Assembly (NCBI GenBank): GCA_028704385.1
Contig: JAQVLA010000002.1
Coordinates: 186,001 to 250,000 of the forward strand
From: Bacteroidales bacterium
GTDB lineage: Bacteria > Bacteroidota > Bacteroidia > Bacteroidales > F082
Reading direction: 5' to 3'
DNA: 64,000 nucleotides
In this document: positions 52,417 to 61,730 of the stretch, in pieces
How positions within the stretch are numbered: position 1 is the stretch's first letter
Layout of the letters: each line of letters begins with the position of its first letter
The notes under the pieces: generated by a model
Database searches by the model: none
What the model was told of the DNA's origin: nothing
What the model saw: the letters and a program-made list of their open reading frames with translations, nothing else
Made by a program: the position numbers and the translations under genes

Positions 52417-52941
52417 TCAATTATTTTCTGCATTTAACATTTTTTGCAGCAATGCAATTTGTTGGTCCGTGATTTGACTTGATTGTATCAAAAACCTGAT
52501 GATGTTACCTCTTAACAAATCATCTTCAAATAAGGTTTGATCCTGAGTAAATTTATTCATTAAAAAGGCAAGATCCTTTTCAATATCATCATGATAACCC
52601 AAAAAAGCCGGCGCTCTGGATTGTATGCTAAACCTGATAAATCTTATTTCCGAGTTGAGCGAATCCAATTTTAAAGCCAATTCTATCTTTTGTTTTCCCT
52701 GATTAAAACGTTTTAACTTGTTTAAAGGGAAAACGGCACAACTGGCCGAACTAGCTTCGGCTGCACCTTCGTAAGCCAATAAAACAGCCGTCTTTTTTGT
52801 GTTTTGCTGCAATATTTCAAAAAGCTTTTCCGAAACGCATCCGGGTTGATCAAGCCTGAAATATAATTTTCTGGCTTCATTCAGTAGTTCGGGCTGTTCC
52901 GTTGGTAAAACTAAGAAAATAATTGCAAGAAAATGGATCAT
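52417..52941 (-). CDS. Unknown exported protein inside the carotenoid cluster
   Basis: A 174-residue protein with a short signal-like N-terminus (IHFLAIIFLVLP). The rest is helical: PELLNEARKLYFRL, SEKLFEILQQ, AVLLAYEGAAEASSASC, FNQGKQKIELALKLD and SEIRFIRFSIQSRAPAFLGYHDDIEKDLAFL, which suggests TPR-like or other helical repeats. No catalytic motif is seen. It fits between crtB and idi with gaps of only 1-2 bases, so it is almost certainly expressed with the carotenoid enzymes. Function unknown. Confidence 0.65.
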   Translation of the reverse strand: MIHFLAIIFLVLPTEQPELLNEARKLYFRLDQPGCVSEKLFEILQQNTKKTAVLLAYEGAAEASSASCAVFPLNKLKRFNQGKQKIELALKLDSLNSEIRFIRFSIQSRAPAFLGYHDDIEKDLAFLMNKFTQDQTLFEDDLLRGNIIRFLIQSSQITDQQIALLQKMLNAENN

Positions 52942-52942
52942 T

Positions 52943-53782
52943 TTAAAGCAGGTTTAACCGGTAGCGTAGATATGAGCTTAACAACATGCCATATTTAACC
53001 GGATTTGGAACTCTGATTCGCTTATAACCAAGTAATTTATTTGATTGTATTCGTTTGATTTTCTTAAATAAATTGTGGTAATAAACGTAAGCCACATACA
53101 CCCCATAACGCACACCAACCGGAAGTTTGCGAATGCCAGCCAAACCATCCTGAAAGTCTTTTTCGATGTCGGCTTCTATGTTTTCCTTTTCCTGTTGGCT
53201 AAAGTTATTTAGGTCGAGATTAGGGAAATAGGTGCGTCCCAGATGAAGTTGGTCGGCATGTAAATCGCGTAAAAAATTGATTTTCTGAAAGGCCGAGCCC
53301 AAACGCATCGCTGGTATTTTTAATTCCTGATACATGCGTTCATCGCCATAGGCAAAAACTCGCAAACACATTAACCCAACTACCTCAGCTGAGCCAAGAA
53401 TATATTCCTCAAACAGCTGCTGGTCATACACCAATTCGTCAAGATCCATTTCCATGCTTTTCAAAAAACGATCGATGAGTACCCATTCAATTTTGTATTT
53501 ATGAACCGTATCCTGAAAACTATGTAAAATGGGGTTCAAACTGATTTTGCGTTCAAGAGCCAGCACTGTATCTCTTCTGAATTCCTCGAGCAGACTTTTT
53601 TTGTCATATTCATGAAACGAATCAACAATTTCATCGGCCAGCCTCACAAAACCGTAAATGGCATAGATCGGATCGTGATACTTTCGATTAAAAAGTCTGA
53701 TACCCAACGAAAAAGATGTACTGTAATTCCGGGTAGTAATTTTACTCGTTTTTCGTGAAATCTGATCGTAGATTGCTTTCAT
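52943..53782 (-). CDS. crtB: Phytoene synthase
   Basis: Joins two geranylgeranyl diphosphates to phytoene, the first committed step of C40 carotenoids. 279 residues of the squalene/phytoene synthase family. The two Asp-rich magnesium sites are VRLADEIVDSFHEYD (near residue 48) and INFLRDLHADQLHLGRTYFP (near 165). The Cys/Tyr-containing N-terminal KITTRNYSTSFSLGIRLF is typical. The neighbours crtI, idi and crtZ confirm phytoene over squalene synthesis. It starts 15 bases after crtI. Confidence 0.93.
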   Translation of the reverse strand: MKAIYDQISRKTSKITTRNYSTSFSLGIRLFNRKYHDPIYAIYGFVRLADEIVDSFHEYDKKSLLEEFRRDTVLALERKISLNPILHSFQDTVHKYKIEWVLIDRFLKSMEMDLDELVYDQQLFEEYILGSAEVVGLMCLRVFAYGDERMYQELKIPAMRLGSAFQKINFLRDLHADQLHLGRTYFPNLDLNNFSQQEKENIEADIEKDFQDGLAGIRKLPVGVRYGVYVAYVYYHNLFKKIKRIQSNKLLGYKRIRVPNPVKYGMLLSSYLRYRLNLL

Positions 53783-53797
53783 AATTTTGGGATTGTT

Positions 53798-55273
53798 TTA
53801 TTGTTTTTGCTCCTTTTTCACAAGTTGTCCGGCAGCAACCTGACCTGAAATGATAGCGGGAGGCACACCGGGCCCGGGAATAGTTAACTGGCCAACATAC
53901 AACAAGTTATGAACGGCTTTGTTAAACATGGAAGGTTTAAGTATGGCTGTTTGTCTCAAGGTGTTTGCCAGGCCATAGGCATTGCCTTTGTAAGCATGAT
54001 AGTCATGGGTAAAATCCCTGTTCGAATACATGCGCTTGTAACTAATATCTGCTTTGAAGTTTATATCGAGCGTATCTTCAATGCGCTGCACCGAAAAATC
54101 AAAATAATGATTTCTTACAGCGTCTGTATCCTGCAAGCCCGGGGCTACAGGTATTAAAATAAAGAGGTTTTCCTTGCCCGAAGGAGCTGTTGATAGATCG
54201 GTTTTTGAGGTACAGCTTAAATACACAGAGGGATTTTGGGGCCATTGGGCTTGTTCGTAAATCTGTTGGGCATGTTTTTCGAAATCTTTGTTGAAAATGA
54301 GCGTATGATGTTGCATATTATTCAGCTTTTTGTCGATGCCCAAAAAATAGATGAGCGAAGATGGCGACATGGTGCGCGACTGCCAATAGGCAGGTGAATA
54401 GTTGCGATATTTTTCGGGAAGTATTTTTTGTTCAATGTGGTGATAATCTGCACTGGCTATCACATAATCAGCCTGATAGGTGCCTTTGTTAGTCACGACT
54501 GACTTGACTTTTTTATCCTTAAAATCAAAACGTTGTACTTCTTCATCAAAGCGAAAACACACACCTTGTTGTTCTGCCAGTTTTTGAAAACCCTCAACAA
54601 CTTTATACATTCCTCCCTCAGGATACCAGGTGCCCAGCATCATATCTCCATAATTCATCAAGCTGTATAGTGCGGGTGTTTTTTTTGCCGTCGCTCCCAA
54701 AAACAGAATTGGAAACTCAAGGATGCGCAATAGTTTTGGGTGGTTAAAATATTTTCGGATATAACTGTGAAAGGAGGTGAGAATATGCATGCGCAGGCTC
54801 GATCTGATAATTTCCCAATCAACAAATTCCAGTAAACTTTTTGAAGGTTTATAGACTAGTTTTTTGATGCCAATTTCATATTTAAAGGCAGCTTCTTCCA
54901 GAAACTTTTTAAGTTTATTGCCACTTCCGGTTTCAATGCTTTCGAAAAGTTGGTAAAGCATTTTTGGGTCGGCTGGTAAGTCAACCTTATCTCCGGGGCT
55001 AAAATAGATGGTGTAGGAAGGATCCAGTCGTATAAGTTTGTAATAGTCAGAAACTTTTTTGCCAAAAAGCTCAAAATATCTTTCGAATACATCCGGCATC
55101 CAATACCAGCTTGGTCCCATGTCGAAAGTAAAGCCTGCCTCGCTGAACATCCTGGCTCTGCCTCCTGCCATATCGAGTTTTTCGATCACTTCCACTTCAA
55201 ACCCGTCTCTGGCCAGCAGGGCAGCAGATGAAAGTCCTGAGAAACCAGCCCCAATGACTATTACTTTTTTCAT
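53798..55273 (-). CDS. crtI: Phytoene desaturase
   Basis: FAD-dependent desaturase converting phytoene to lycopene. 491 residues. The N-terminal dinucleotide fold KVIVIGAGFSGLSSAALLARD is followed by EVIEKLDMAGGRARMF and GFTFDMGPSWYWMPDV; the C-terminal carotenoid oxidoreductase signature reads NLLYVGQLTIPGPGVPPAI. It is the first gene of the minus-strand run crtI-crtB-unknown-idi-crtZ and is divergent from a thioredoxin-like gene. The sequence just upstream is AT-rich with a near-consensus TAACTTTT but no exact TAnnTTTG. Confidence 0.94.
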   Translation of the reverse strand: MKKVIVIGAGFSGLSSAALLARDGFEVEVIEKLDMAGGRARMFSEAGFTFDMGPSWYWMPDVFERYFELFGKKVSDYYKLIRLDPSYTIYFSPGDKVDLPADPKMLYQLFESIETGSGNKLKKFLEEAAFKYEIGIKKLVYKPSKSLLEFVDWEIIRSSLRMHILTSFHSYIRKYFNHPKLLRILEFPILFLGATAKKTPALYSLMNYGDMMLGTWYPEGGMYKVVEGFQKLAEQQGVCFRFDEEVQRFDFKDKKVKSVVTNKGTYQADYVIASADYHHIEQKILPEKYRNYSPAYWQSRTMSPSSLIYFLGIDKKLNNMQHHTLIFNKDFEKHAQQIYEQAQWPQNPSVYLSCTSKTDLSTAPSGKENLFILIPVAPGLQDTDAVRNHYFDFSVQRIEDTLDINFKADISYKRMYSNRDFTHDYHAYKGNAYGLANTLRQTAILKPSMFNKAVHNLLYVGQLTIPGPGVPPAIISGQVAAGQLVKKEQKQ

Positions 55274-55471
55274 GAGATAATGTTTAATGAAAAACTAAAA
55301 AAGTTAAACAAAAATGCTTTTGTTTTGTTCTAAACCAGGGAGAAAAATTTAAAATAATAACAAAGTAAATATAAGCTATTTTTTTCTTGTTTTTACAATT
55401 TCTCAATTGTATATTTGTATTCTTTTCAACCCGGACCAAAGCTGTCTTCCTCCTCAATAATTTAGGGAAGC

Positions 55472-55996
55472 ATGAAGCATTTTATTACTTTACTAACAGG
55501 ATTACTTGTAGTGGGGATTCTGATGGCACAAGAGAAGAGAATTGATATGTCGGGCTTATTTCTGCGGGATGCAAACGGGAAGCAGCATGAAATCTCAGTT
55601 TTATTGAAATCGCACAAGATGAATTTACTTGTATTTTGGAAGCTTGATGACGGGAAATCGTGCACCATGCTGAATGAGCTACACGAAGCTGCCACAGAAA
55701 CGCTTGAAGGAATGGATTTTCAATTAATAACGATCATCGAAACGTCCGTATCATTAACACAGCTTGAGTATAATTATGTAAACGCCAATGCTTCGGAAGC
55801 TAAATGTTTTGCAGATGTAAATGGTGATTTACGTAGACATCTCGCAATTACCGAACTTCCTTATACCTTTTTATTTGATTCTGATTCCCACCTGATTTGT
55901 AGCCAGCGTGGTTATTGTGTAGATGCCGGCAACCAGCTTTGTGAAAAAGTACGATCCTGCCTCATAAAAATGGATCAGGCTGCTTTAAAACCTTAA
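55472..55996 (+). CDS. Exported thioredoxin-like protein lacking CxxC
   Basis: A 174-residue protein with a signal sequence (FITLLTGLLVVGILMAQ) and a TlpA/AhpC-like fold: LFLRDANGKQHEISVLL, KMNLLVFWKLDDGKSCTML, FQLITIIETS, ADVNGDLRRHLAITELPYTFLFD. The site where TlpA proteins have WxxxCxxC is WKLDDGKSCTM, with one Cys. Other cysteines occur in AKCFADV, LICSQRGYCV and LCEKVRSC. It may be a redox-inactive scaffold or a one-Cys enzyme. It is divergent from crtI and followed by an antiporter gene. Confidence 0.65.
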   Translation: MKHFITLLTGLLVVGILMAQEKRIDMSGLFLRDANGKQHEISVLLKSHKMNLLVFWKLDDGKSCTMLNELHEAATETLEGMDFQLITIIETSVSLTQLEYNYVNANASEAKCFADVNGDLRRHLAITELPYTFLFDSDSHLICSQRGYCVDAGNQLCEKVRSCLIKMDQAALKP

Positions 55997-56090
55997 GAGG
56001 TAGAAGGTTTTTCGTTTATATTTGCCTGCGAAAGACGTGAATCCCGCCTCGCTGGATTTTGTCTGGATTATGAATTAATGCATAGCATTT

Positions 56091-57485
56091 ATGAATATAG
56101 CTGTTACAGTTGTTGGTGTTGGATTGTTGGTATTTCTGGCTCATGTTTTTGCGGAAGTATTTAGTCGCAAACGTGTACCTGATGTTTTGTTATTAATTCT
56201 AATTGGATTGGTGATAGGACCTTTGTTGGGAATTGTATCACCGGATCACTTAGGATTAGTAGGGCCTGTTTTTACTACCATCACACTGGTTACCATACTT
56301 TTTGAAGGAGGAACAGAACTCAAATTTGATACACTAAGGAACTCACTCAGAGGGACATCCCTTCTTACATTTCTCAACTTTTTTGCCACTTTGATAGTTG
56401 TAGGGTTGCTGTCATGGCTTTTTCTTAACATGGATCCCATAGTGGCTTTTATGCTGGGAGCCATAATTGGCGGGACTTCATCAGCGGTGGTTATTCCGCT
56501 TGTGAGACAATTAAATATTTCCGGCAACAGCCGCACCATCCTAATCCTCGAATCTGCCTTTAGCGATGTGCTTTGTATCGTTTTTGCACTGGCTTTTATC
56601 GAAGCAGCACAATTGGGCGAAATACAAGTAGGAACCACGATTGGGCAGATTTTGGCAAGTTTTATTCTGGCCTCTATCATGGGATTAATTGGTGCTTTTT
56701 TTTGGTCGGTGATTTTGCACAAGGTCAGAAATATTAAAAACTCCATTTTCACAACTCCAGCCTTTGTTTTCATCATATATGGTATTAGTGAAATACTGGG
56801 CTATAGTGGTGCAATCAGTGCCCTGGCATTTGGAATAGGACTGGCGAATACCGACCTTATTAAAAATACTGCATTAAGCTCGTATTTCACAAAAGAGCCG
56901 GATTCACTTAATGAAACGGAACGGATACTTTTTGGTGAAGCGGTATTTTTGTTAAAAACCTTTTTCTTTGTCTATATTGGAGTTTCAATGCAGCTTTCAG
57001 AATGGGTTCCCATCCTGATTGGTTTTGTTATTACCCTGGTATTATTTGCCTTACGAATTCCTGTTGTGAGGGCATCAATGCCAATTTCTGACGCTAAACA
57101 TACCAATCAGGACTTGATCTTTATGTCAACAATTGTTCCAAAAGGATTGGCAGCTGCGGTTTTGGCAACTATACCGATGCAACAGGGGATAGCAGGCAGT
57201 GAATTGATTAAAGACATTGTTTTTTCCGTGATTCTTTTCAGTATTGTTTTTACTTCCGTATTAATTCCGGTGATCGAGAAATCTACGGGGATGCAGCGGT
57301 TTTACATGAATTCGCTCAACCTTAATTTATGGATGAGGGAACGCATCCAGAAATACCAGCAAAAAAGAGCTGAGAAGAAAGCTGCCAAAACTGTTTCAAC
57401 AAAGGTTGATTCAGCAATAGAATCGGTTGAAGAAAAGCATGAAGAGAATGCTGAAAAAAAAGATTCTGCAAATGAAGTTGTTTAG
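56091..57485 (+). CDS. Cation:proton antiporter, NhaP-like (CPA1 family)
   Basis: A 464-residue Na+(K+)/H+ antiporter with about 12-13 transmembrane helices. N-terminal helices include VPDVLLLILIGLVIGPLLG and LVTILFEGGTEL; the ion-binding core has AFMLGAIIGGTSSAVVIPL and ESAFSDVLCIVFALAF, where the conserved Asp is preceded by Ser instead of the usual Asn of CPA1 proteins. ALRIPVVR and STIVPKGLAAAVLATIP follow. The C-terminal tail of about 50 residues is hydrophilic and rich in Lys and Glu, cytosolic. rpsO follows 53 bases later with its own promoter. Confidence 0.85.
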   Translation: MNIAVTVVGVGLLVFLAHVFAEVFSRKRVPDVLLLILIGLVIGPLLGIVSPDHLGLVGPVFTTITLVTILFEGGTELKFDTLRNSLRGTSLLTFLNFFATLIVVGLLSWLFLNMDPIVAFMLGAIIGGTSSAVVIPLVRQLNISGNSRTILILESAFSDVLCIVFALAFIEAAQLGEIQVGTTIGQILASFILASIMGLIGAFFWSVILHKVRNIKNSIFTTPAFVFIIYGISEILGYSGAISALAFGIGLANTDLIKNTALSSYFTKEPDSLNETERILFGEAVFLLKTFFFVYIGVSMQLSEWVPILIGFVITLVLFALRIPVVRASMPISDAKHTNQDLIFMSTIVPKGLAAAVLATIPMQQGIAGSELIKDIVFSVILFSIVFTSVLIPVIEKSTGMQRFYMNSLNLNLWMRERIQKYQQKRAEKKAAKTVSTKVDSAIESVEEKHEENAEKKDSANEVV

Positions 57486-57508
57486 TTCTAAAAATAGTTT
57501 TATTTTTG
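57478..57508 (+). promoter_or_regulatory. Promoter of rpsO (-33 TTG, -7 TATTTTTG)
   Basis: TTG (57478-57480), 20 bases, then TATTTTTG (57501-57508): a near-ideal Bacteroidetes promoter. rpsO starts at 57539, about 24 bases after the predicted transcription start. Confidence 0.75.
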
Positions 57509-57538
57509 CAGCCCAAAAAAAATCGAAAAGAAGTAGCT

Positions 57539-57808
57539 ATGTATTTAACAGCTGAAAAGAAGACAGAAATTTTTAACGAGTACGGTAGCAAGGCTGCTGA
57601 TACTGGTTCTGCAGAGGGTCAGATTGCTTTGTTTACCTTCCGTATCAAGCATCTTACCGAGCACATGAAAGGAAATAATAAGGATCTGGCAACGATGCGT
57701 TCACTCGTTCGTATGGTAGGTAAAAGAAGGAAGCTGCTCGATTATTTAAAGAAAAAAGATATTGAAAGATACCGTGAAATAATCAAAAAGCTGGGTATCA
57801 GAAAATAA
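57539..57808 (+). CDS. rpsO: 30S ribosomal protein S15
   Basis: Primary-binding small-subunit protein contacting 16S rRNA h20-h22. 89 residues from ATG 57539, the exact family length. Motifs: DTGSAEGQIALFTFRIKHLTEH and DLATMRSLVRMVGKRRKLLDYL with the closing REIIKKLGIRK. An in-frame TTG further upstream is part of the promoter element and cannot be the start. It is separated from pnp by a terminator, so readthrough probably sets the pnp level, as in other bacteria where rpsO and pnp are adjacent. Confidence 0.97.
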   Translation: MYLTAEKKTEIFNEYGSKAADTGSAEGQIALFTFRIKHLTEHMKGNNKDLATMRSLVRMVGKRRKLLDYLKKKDIERYREIIKKLGIRK

Positions 57809-57833
57809 TCCTGATCCTGTTGAAGGTCCGAAG

Positions 57834-57863
57834 AAAGGCAATTTACTTGATTGCCTTTTTTTG
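57834..57863 (+). terminator. Terminator/attenuator between rpsO and pnp
   Basis: AAAGGCAAT (57834-57842) pairs with ATTGCCTTT (57850-57858), followed by a T run. Its position between rpsO and pnp suggests partial readthrough. Confidence 0.85.
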
Positions 57864-57908
57864 TATTTAAACAGGCTTCACCAATACGATTACAATTAAA
57901 GTTAATAT

Positions 57909-60059
57909 ATGAGTCCACAAGGAATTACACAAACGATTCAAATGGCTGATGGAACAGTCATTACGATCGAAACAGGGAAGCTTGCCAAACAGGCGCATGG
58001 AGCTGTTGTTGTCACAACCGGAAAAACCATGTTGCTGGCTACCGTTGTTTCATCAAAAGAGGCCAGAGAAGATGCAGATTTTTTACCACTTTCTGTTGAT
58101 TATAAAGAGAAATATGCTGCTACCGGGAAGTTTCCGGGAGGTTTTTTCAAGCGCGAAGGACGCCCTTCTGATTACGAAGTGCTGATTTCACGATTGGTTG
58201 ACAGGGCTTTACGTCCACTTTTTCCGGATGATTACCATGCTGAAACCCAGGTTTTGATAAATCTGATTTCGGGCGAAAATGATGTGGCCCCCGATGCCTT
58301 TGCTGCATTGGCTGCTTCTGCTGCGCTATCCGTTTCTGATATTCCTTTCCAAGGTCCAATTTCTGAAGTTCGAGTTGCTCGTATCAATGGAGAATTTGTT
58401 GTAAATCCTCCTTTTAGTACCCTGGCCGATGCCGATCTCGATCTGATGGTTGCTGCAACCAAAGAGAACATCATGATGGTTGAGGGCGAATCAAAAGAGG
58501 TTTCAGAAACTGTTATGCTCGAAGCGCTTAAAGTGGCTCACGAGGCAATAAAAATACAATGCGAAGCTCAAATTGAACTGGCATCCAAAGTTGAGAATGC
58601 CCAACAGAAAAGGGAATATTCGCACGAGACTAACAACGAAGAATTGCGTGAAGCCATTCAGGAGTTTGCATACAAACCCTGTTATGATATCGCCTTACAA
58701 GGCAATGCCAATAAGCATGAGCGATCCGATGCCTTCGCTTCTGTTCTGGAAGAGTTTATGACACGTTTTTCTGAAGAGGAGCAAGAAGAAAAGCTCTCAC
58801 TTGCCAAACGTTATTTTCACGACGTAGAGAAAAAAGCCGTAAGAGACGCTATCCTGAACGAACGCAAACGTCTTGACGGCAGAGCGTTGGATCAAATTCG
58901 TCCGATCTGGTCAGAAGTTGATTATTTGCCTTCGGCACATGGTTCGGCTGTTTTCACACGGGGCGAAACCCAGGCTTTGGTAACGGTTACCTTAGGCACT
59001 AAAATGGATGAACAAACCATTGATGGCGCTGTGATTGAAGGCACTTCCAACTTTATGTTGCATTACAATTTTCCAAGTTTTTCAACCGGAGAAGCAAGAC
59101 CTTCTCGTGGTGTAAGTCGTCGTGAAGTGGGGCATGGTAATCTTGCCGAAAGAGCACTAAAGCCAATGATCCCCAATGGTGATGAAAATCCTTATACCAT
59201 CCGGGTGGTTTCTGATATTCTCGAATCGAATGGTTCATCTTCCATGGCCAGTGTTTGTGGCGGAACTTTAGCCTTGATGGATGCAGGTGTAAAAATTAAA
59301 AAGCCTGTTGCCGGAATAGCTATGGGTTTGATCACCGAAACCGGAAATAAAAAATATGCCGTATTGTCTGATATTCTTGGTGATGAAGATCATTTAGGCG
59401 ATATGGATTTTAAAGTTACCGGAACAGCTGATGGGATCACTGCCTGCCAGATGGACATCAAAGTTGACGGCCTTTCTTACGAGGTGCTCGAAGAAGCCCT
59501 TGAACAAGCCCGCAAAGGCCGGCTTCATATCCTGAACGAGATGGCCAAAACGATCACTGAACCTCGTGCTGATTACAAGGAACATGTTCCACGTATTGAG
59601 AAAATGGTTGTTGATAAAGAGTTTATCGGTGCCATCATCGGACCCGGCGGAAAGATCATCCAGGAGATGCAGCGCGAAACCAACACTACCATTGTGATTG
59701 AGGAAAAAGGTGAATATGGTGTGATCGACATCGTATCGTCCAACAAAGATTCAATTGAAGCTGTGAAAGCTCGTATCAGGGCAATTGTTGCTGTTCCAGA
59801 GGTTGGTGAGGTTTATCTTGGCACTGTAAAAACAATCACGCCTTTTGGTGCTTTTGTTGAAATACTGCCCGGAAAAGATGGCCTTTTGCATATCTCTGAA
59901 ATCGAGTGGCGGAGACTTGAAACGGTGGAAAGTGTATTAAAAGTAGGCGATAAGATTAATGTGAAACTTATTGGCGTTGATGCAAAAACAAATAAGATAA
60001 AGCTTTCCCGCAAAGTACTCATTCCACGTCCGGAAGGCGATAACAAACGAAACAATTAA
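57909..60059 (+). CDS. pnp: Polyribonucleotide nucleotidyltransferase (PNPase)
   Basis: 3'-5' phosphorolytic exoribonuclease and polymerase that turns over mRNA. 716 residues: two RNase PH domains (the first with [13 protein letters not shown] and [15 protein letters not shown], the second with [13 protein letters not shown] and [18 protein letters not shown]), a KH domain ([16 protein letters not shown] near residue 575) and an S1 domain ([18 protein letters not shown] near residue 640). It starts 46 bases after the rpsO terminator and is followed by rpoD. No additional promoter was recognised. Confidence 0.97.
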   Translation: MSPQGITQTIQMADGTVITIETGKLAKQAHGAVVVTTGKTMLLATVVSSKEAREDADFLPLSVDYKEKYAATGKFPGGFFKREGRPSDYEVLISRLVDRALRPLFPDDYHAETQVLINLISGENDVAPDAFAALAASAALSVSDIPFQGPISEVRVARINGEFVVNPPFSTLADADLDLMVAATKENIMMVEGESKEVSETVMLEALKVAHEAIKIQCEAQIELASKVENAQQKREYSHETNNEELREAIQEFAYKPCYDIALQGNANKHERSDAFASVLEEFMTRFSEEEQEEKLSLAKRYFHDVEKKAVRDAILNERKRLDGRALDQIRPIWSEVDYLPSAHGSAVFTRGETQALVTVTLGTKMDEQTIDGAVIEGTSNFMLHYNFPSFSTGEARPSRGVSRREVGHGNLAERALKPMIPNGDENPYTIRVVSDILESNGSSSMASVCGGTLALMDAGVKIKKPVAGIAMGLITETGNKKYAVLSDILGDEDHLGDMDFKVTGTADGITACQMDIKVDGLSYEVLEEALEQARKGRLHILNEMAKTITEPRADYKEHVPRIEKMVVDKEFIGAIIGPGGKIIQEMQRETNTTIVIEEKGEYGVIDIVSSNKDSIEAVKARIRAIVAVPEVGEVYLGTVKTITPFGAFVEILPGKDGLLHISEIEWRRLETVESVLKVGDKINVKLIGVDAKTNKIKLSRKVLIPRPEGDNKRNN

Positions 60060-60096
60060 TCATATTTTGCGTACAAAGCTAAATAAAGCATAAAGC

Positions 60097-60960
60097 ATGA
60101 GGCAACTTAAGATTACTAAACAGGTAACGAACCGGGAAACTGCTTCACTTGACAAGTATCTTCAGGAGATCGGGAAGGTAGAACTTATCACTGCAGAAGA
60201 AGAAGTAACACTGGCACAACGCATCAAACAAGGCGATCGCGTTGCACTGGAGAAACTTACTAAAGCTAATCTTCGTTTTGTGGTTTCCGTTTCAAAACAA
60301 TATCAAAATCAAGGACTTAGTCTTCCTGATTTGATCAATGAAGGGAATCTTGGTCTGATAAAAGCAGCGCAGCGATTTGATGAAACCCGTGGATTTAAAT
60401 TTATCTCCTATGCGGTTTGGTGGATTCGTCAGTCCATTCTTCAGGCTCTGGCCGAACAATCGCGCATTGTGAGGCTGCCGCTCAACAAGATTGGTTCTAT
60501 CAATAAGATAAATAAGGCTTATGCCCGTCTGGAGCAGGAATACGAACGTGAACCTAATGCAGAAGAAATAGCAGATATTCTCGAGATCACTGAAAATGAG
60601 GTAAAAGAATCCATGAAAAATGCCGGAAGACATGTTTCGATGGATGCCCCACTCATTCAGGATGAGGAGAATAATATGTATGATGTACTAAGGAGTGATG
60701 AGGCTCCCACACCGGAAACTGAGTTACTCTATGAGTCGTTGCGCAAAGAGATAGATCGCGCCATATCAACACTAACGCAGCGCGAAGCTGATGTGATCCG
60801 GCTTTATTTTGGGCTGAACGGAAGTCATCCCATGACTCTCGAAGAAATTGGTGAGAAATTTGATCTTACTCGCGAACGTGTCCGTCAGATCAAAGAAAAA
60901 GCCATCCGCCGGCTCAAACACACCAGCAGAAGCAAAATTTTAAAGAGTTATCTTGGATAA
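60097..60960 (+). CDS. rpoD: RNA polymerase primary sigma factor
   Basis: Housekeeping sigma factor directing recognition of the TTG/TAnnTTTG promoters of this phylum. 287 residues, lacking sigma 1.1 and the non-conserved insert, as usual in Bacteroidetes. Regions: 1.2 ([20 protein letters not shown]), 2.1-2.4 ([35 protein letters not shown]), 3 ([12 protein letters not shown]) and 4.2 ([21 protein letters not shown]). It starts 37 bases after pnp, and a strong terminator ends the transcript. Confidence 0.95.
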   Translation: MRQLKITKQVTNRETASLDKYLQEIGKVELITAEEEVTLAQRIKQGDRVALEKLTKANLRFVVSVSKQYQNQGLSLPDLINEGNLGLIKAAQRFDETRGFKFISYAVWWIRQSILQALAEQSRIVRLPLNKIGSINKINKAYARLEQEYEREPNAEEIADILEITENEVKESMKNAGRHVSMDAPLIQDEENNMYDVLRSDEAPTPETELLYESLRKEIDRAISTLTQREADVIRLYFGLNGSHPMTLEEIGEKFDLTRERVRQIKEKAIRRLKHTSRSKILKSYLG

Positions 60961-60968
60961 GTTATTAG

Positions 60969-60990
60969 AGCACCTTCGGGTGCTTTTTTT
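60969..60990 (+). terminator. Terminator after rpoD
   Basis: AGCACC-TTCG-GGTGCT (60969-60984) with a UUCG-type tetraloop and a run of T to 60990. The tract ends in the T that begins the -7 element of the next gene. Confidence 0.92.
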
Positions 60991-60997
60991 ATTTTTG
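60990..60997 (+). promoter_or_regulatory. -7 promoter element for rpe
   Basis: TATTTTTG matches TAnnTTTG and abuts the T-tract of the rpoD terminator. rpe begins at 61027. Confidence 0.65.
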
Positions 60998-61026
60998 CTG
61001 TCTGGTAAACCCTAAAACCAAAAATC

Positions 61027-61683
61027 ATGAAACCTTTGATTGCGCCTTCCCTTTTATCAGCTGATTTTTTGAACCTTGAAACGGAAATTGAAATGATTAA
61101 CAATAGTGAGGCCGATTGGTTTCATCTTGATATCATGGATGGTGTTTTTGTACCAAATATTTCGTTTGGGTTGCCTGTTGTTGAGGCAGTTAAACGGAAA
61201 GCAAAAAAGCCACTGGATGTGCATTTGATGATCGTAGAACCAGATCGTTATATTGATGCATTCAGGAAAGCCGGAGCTGATATCCTTTCAGTTCAGTATG
61301 AAGCCTGCACCCATCTTCACAGGGTACTGCAAAGTATTCGTGATGGTGGCATGAAATCAGGTGTAGTTTTGAACCCGCATACCCCGGTTCAGTTGTTGGC
61401 AAATGTGCTGGCCTATACCGATTTGGTTCTTATCATGTCAGTGAATCCGGGTTTCGGTGGCCAGCAATTTATCCCTGAAACCTACAATAAAATCGCAGAA
61501 CTTAAATCGATGATCAAAGCAAGTGGCCAAAGTGTCCTGATTGAAGTGGATGGGGGTGTTAATACTGTCAACGCCAAACAACTAGTTGAAGCCGGTGCTG
61601 ATATACTTGTTGCGGGAAATGCTGTTTTTAAAACTGAAAATCCTGCCCAAACGATTGCGAAGCTAAAAAATATTGCATTTTAG
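61027..61683 (+). CDS. rpe: Ribulose-phosphate 3-epimerase
   Basis: Interconverts ribulose 5-phosphate and xylulose 5-phosphate in the pentose phosphate pathway. 218-residue TIM barrel, the family length. Motifs: IAPSLLSADFLNLETEI, WFHLDIMDGVFVPNISFG with the metal-binding Asp, KPLDVHLMIVEPD, IMSVNPGFGGQQFIPET and IEVDGGVNTVNAKQL, AGADILVAGNAVF for phosphate binding. It has a promoter element 30 bases upstream and is followed by a receiver-domain gene with its own promoter. Confidence 0.96.
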   Translation: MKPLIAPSLLSADFLNLETEIEMINNSEADWFHLDIMDGVFVPNISFGLPVVEAVKRKAKKPLDVHLMIVEPDRYIDAFRKAGADILSVQYEACTHLHRVLQSIRDGGMKSGVVLNPHTPVQLLANVLAYTDLVLIMSVNPGFGGQQFIPETYNKIAELKSMIKASGQSVLIEVDGGVNTVNAKQLVEAGADILVAGNAVFKTENPAQTIAKLKNIAF

Positions 61684-61703
61684 TAAATACTTGTTTAGCT
61701 TTG
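61673..61703 (+). promoter_or_regulatory. Promoter of receiver-domain gene (-33 TTG, -7 TAGCTTTG)
   Basis: TTG (61673-61675) inside the 3' end of rpe, 20 bases, then TAGCTTTG (61696-61703). The ATG follows at 61731. Confidence 0.7.
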
Positions 61704-61730
61704 CATTTCACAAAACCAAATTCCACCCAA

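Noticed and set aside
57506-57538. Earlier in-frame TTG start for rpsO
   Set aside because: The TTG is part of the TATTTTTG promoter element; the ATG at 57539 gives the exact S15 length.
61701-61730. Earlier in-frame TTG start for the receiver-domain gene
   Set aside because: It overlaps the -7 element TAGCTTTG, so it would not be in the transcript.
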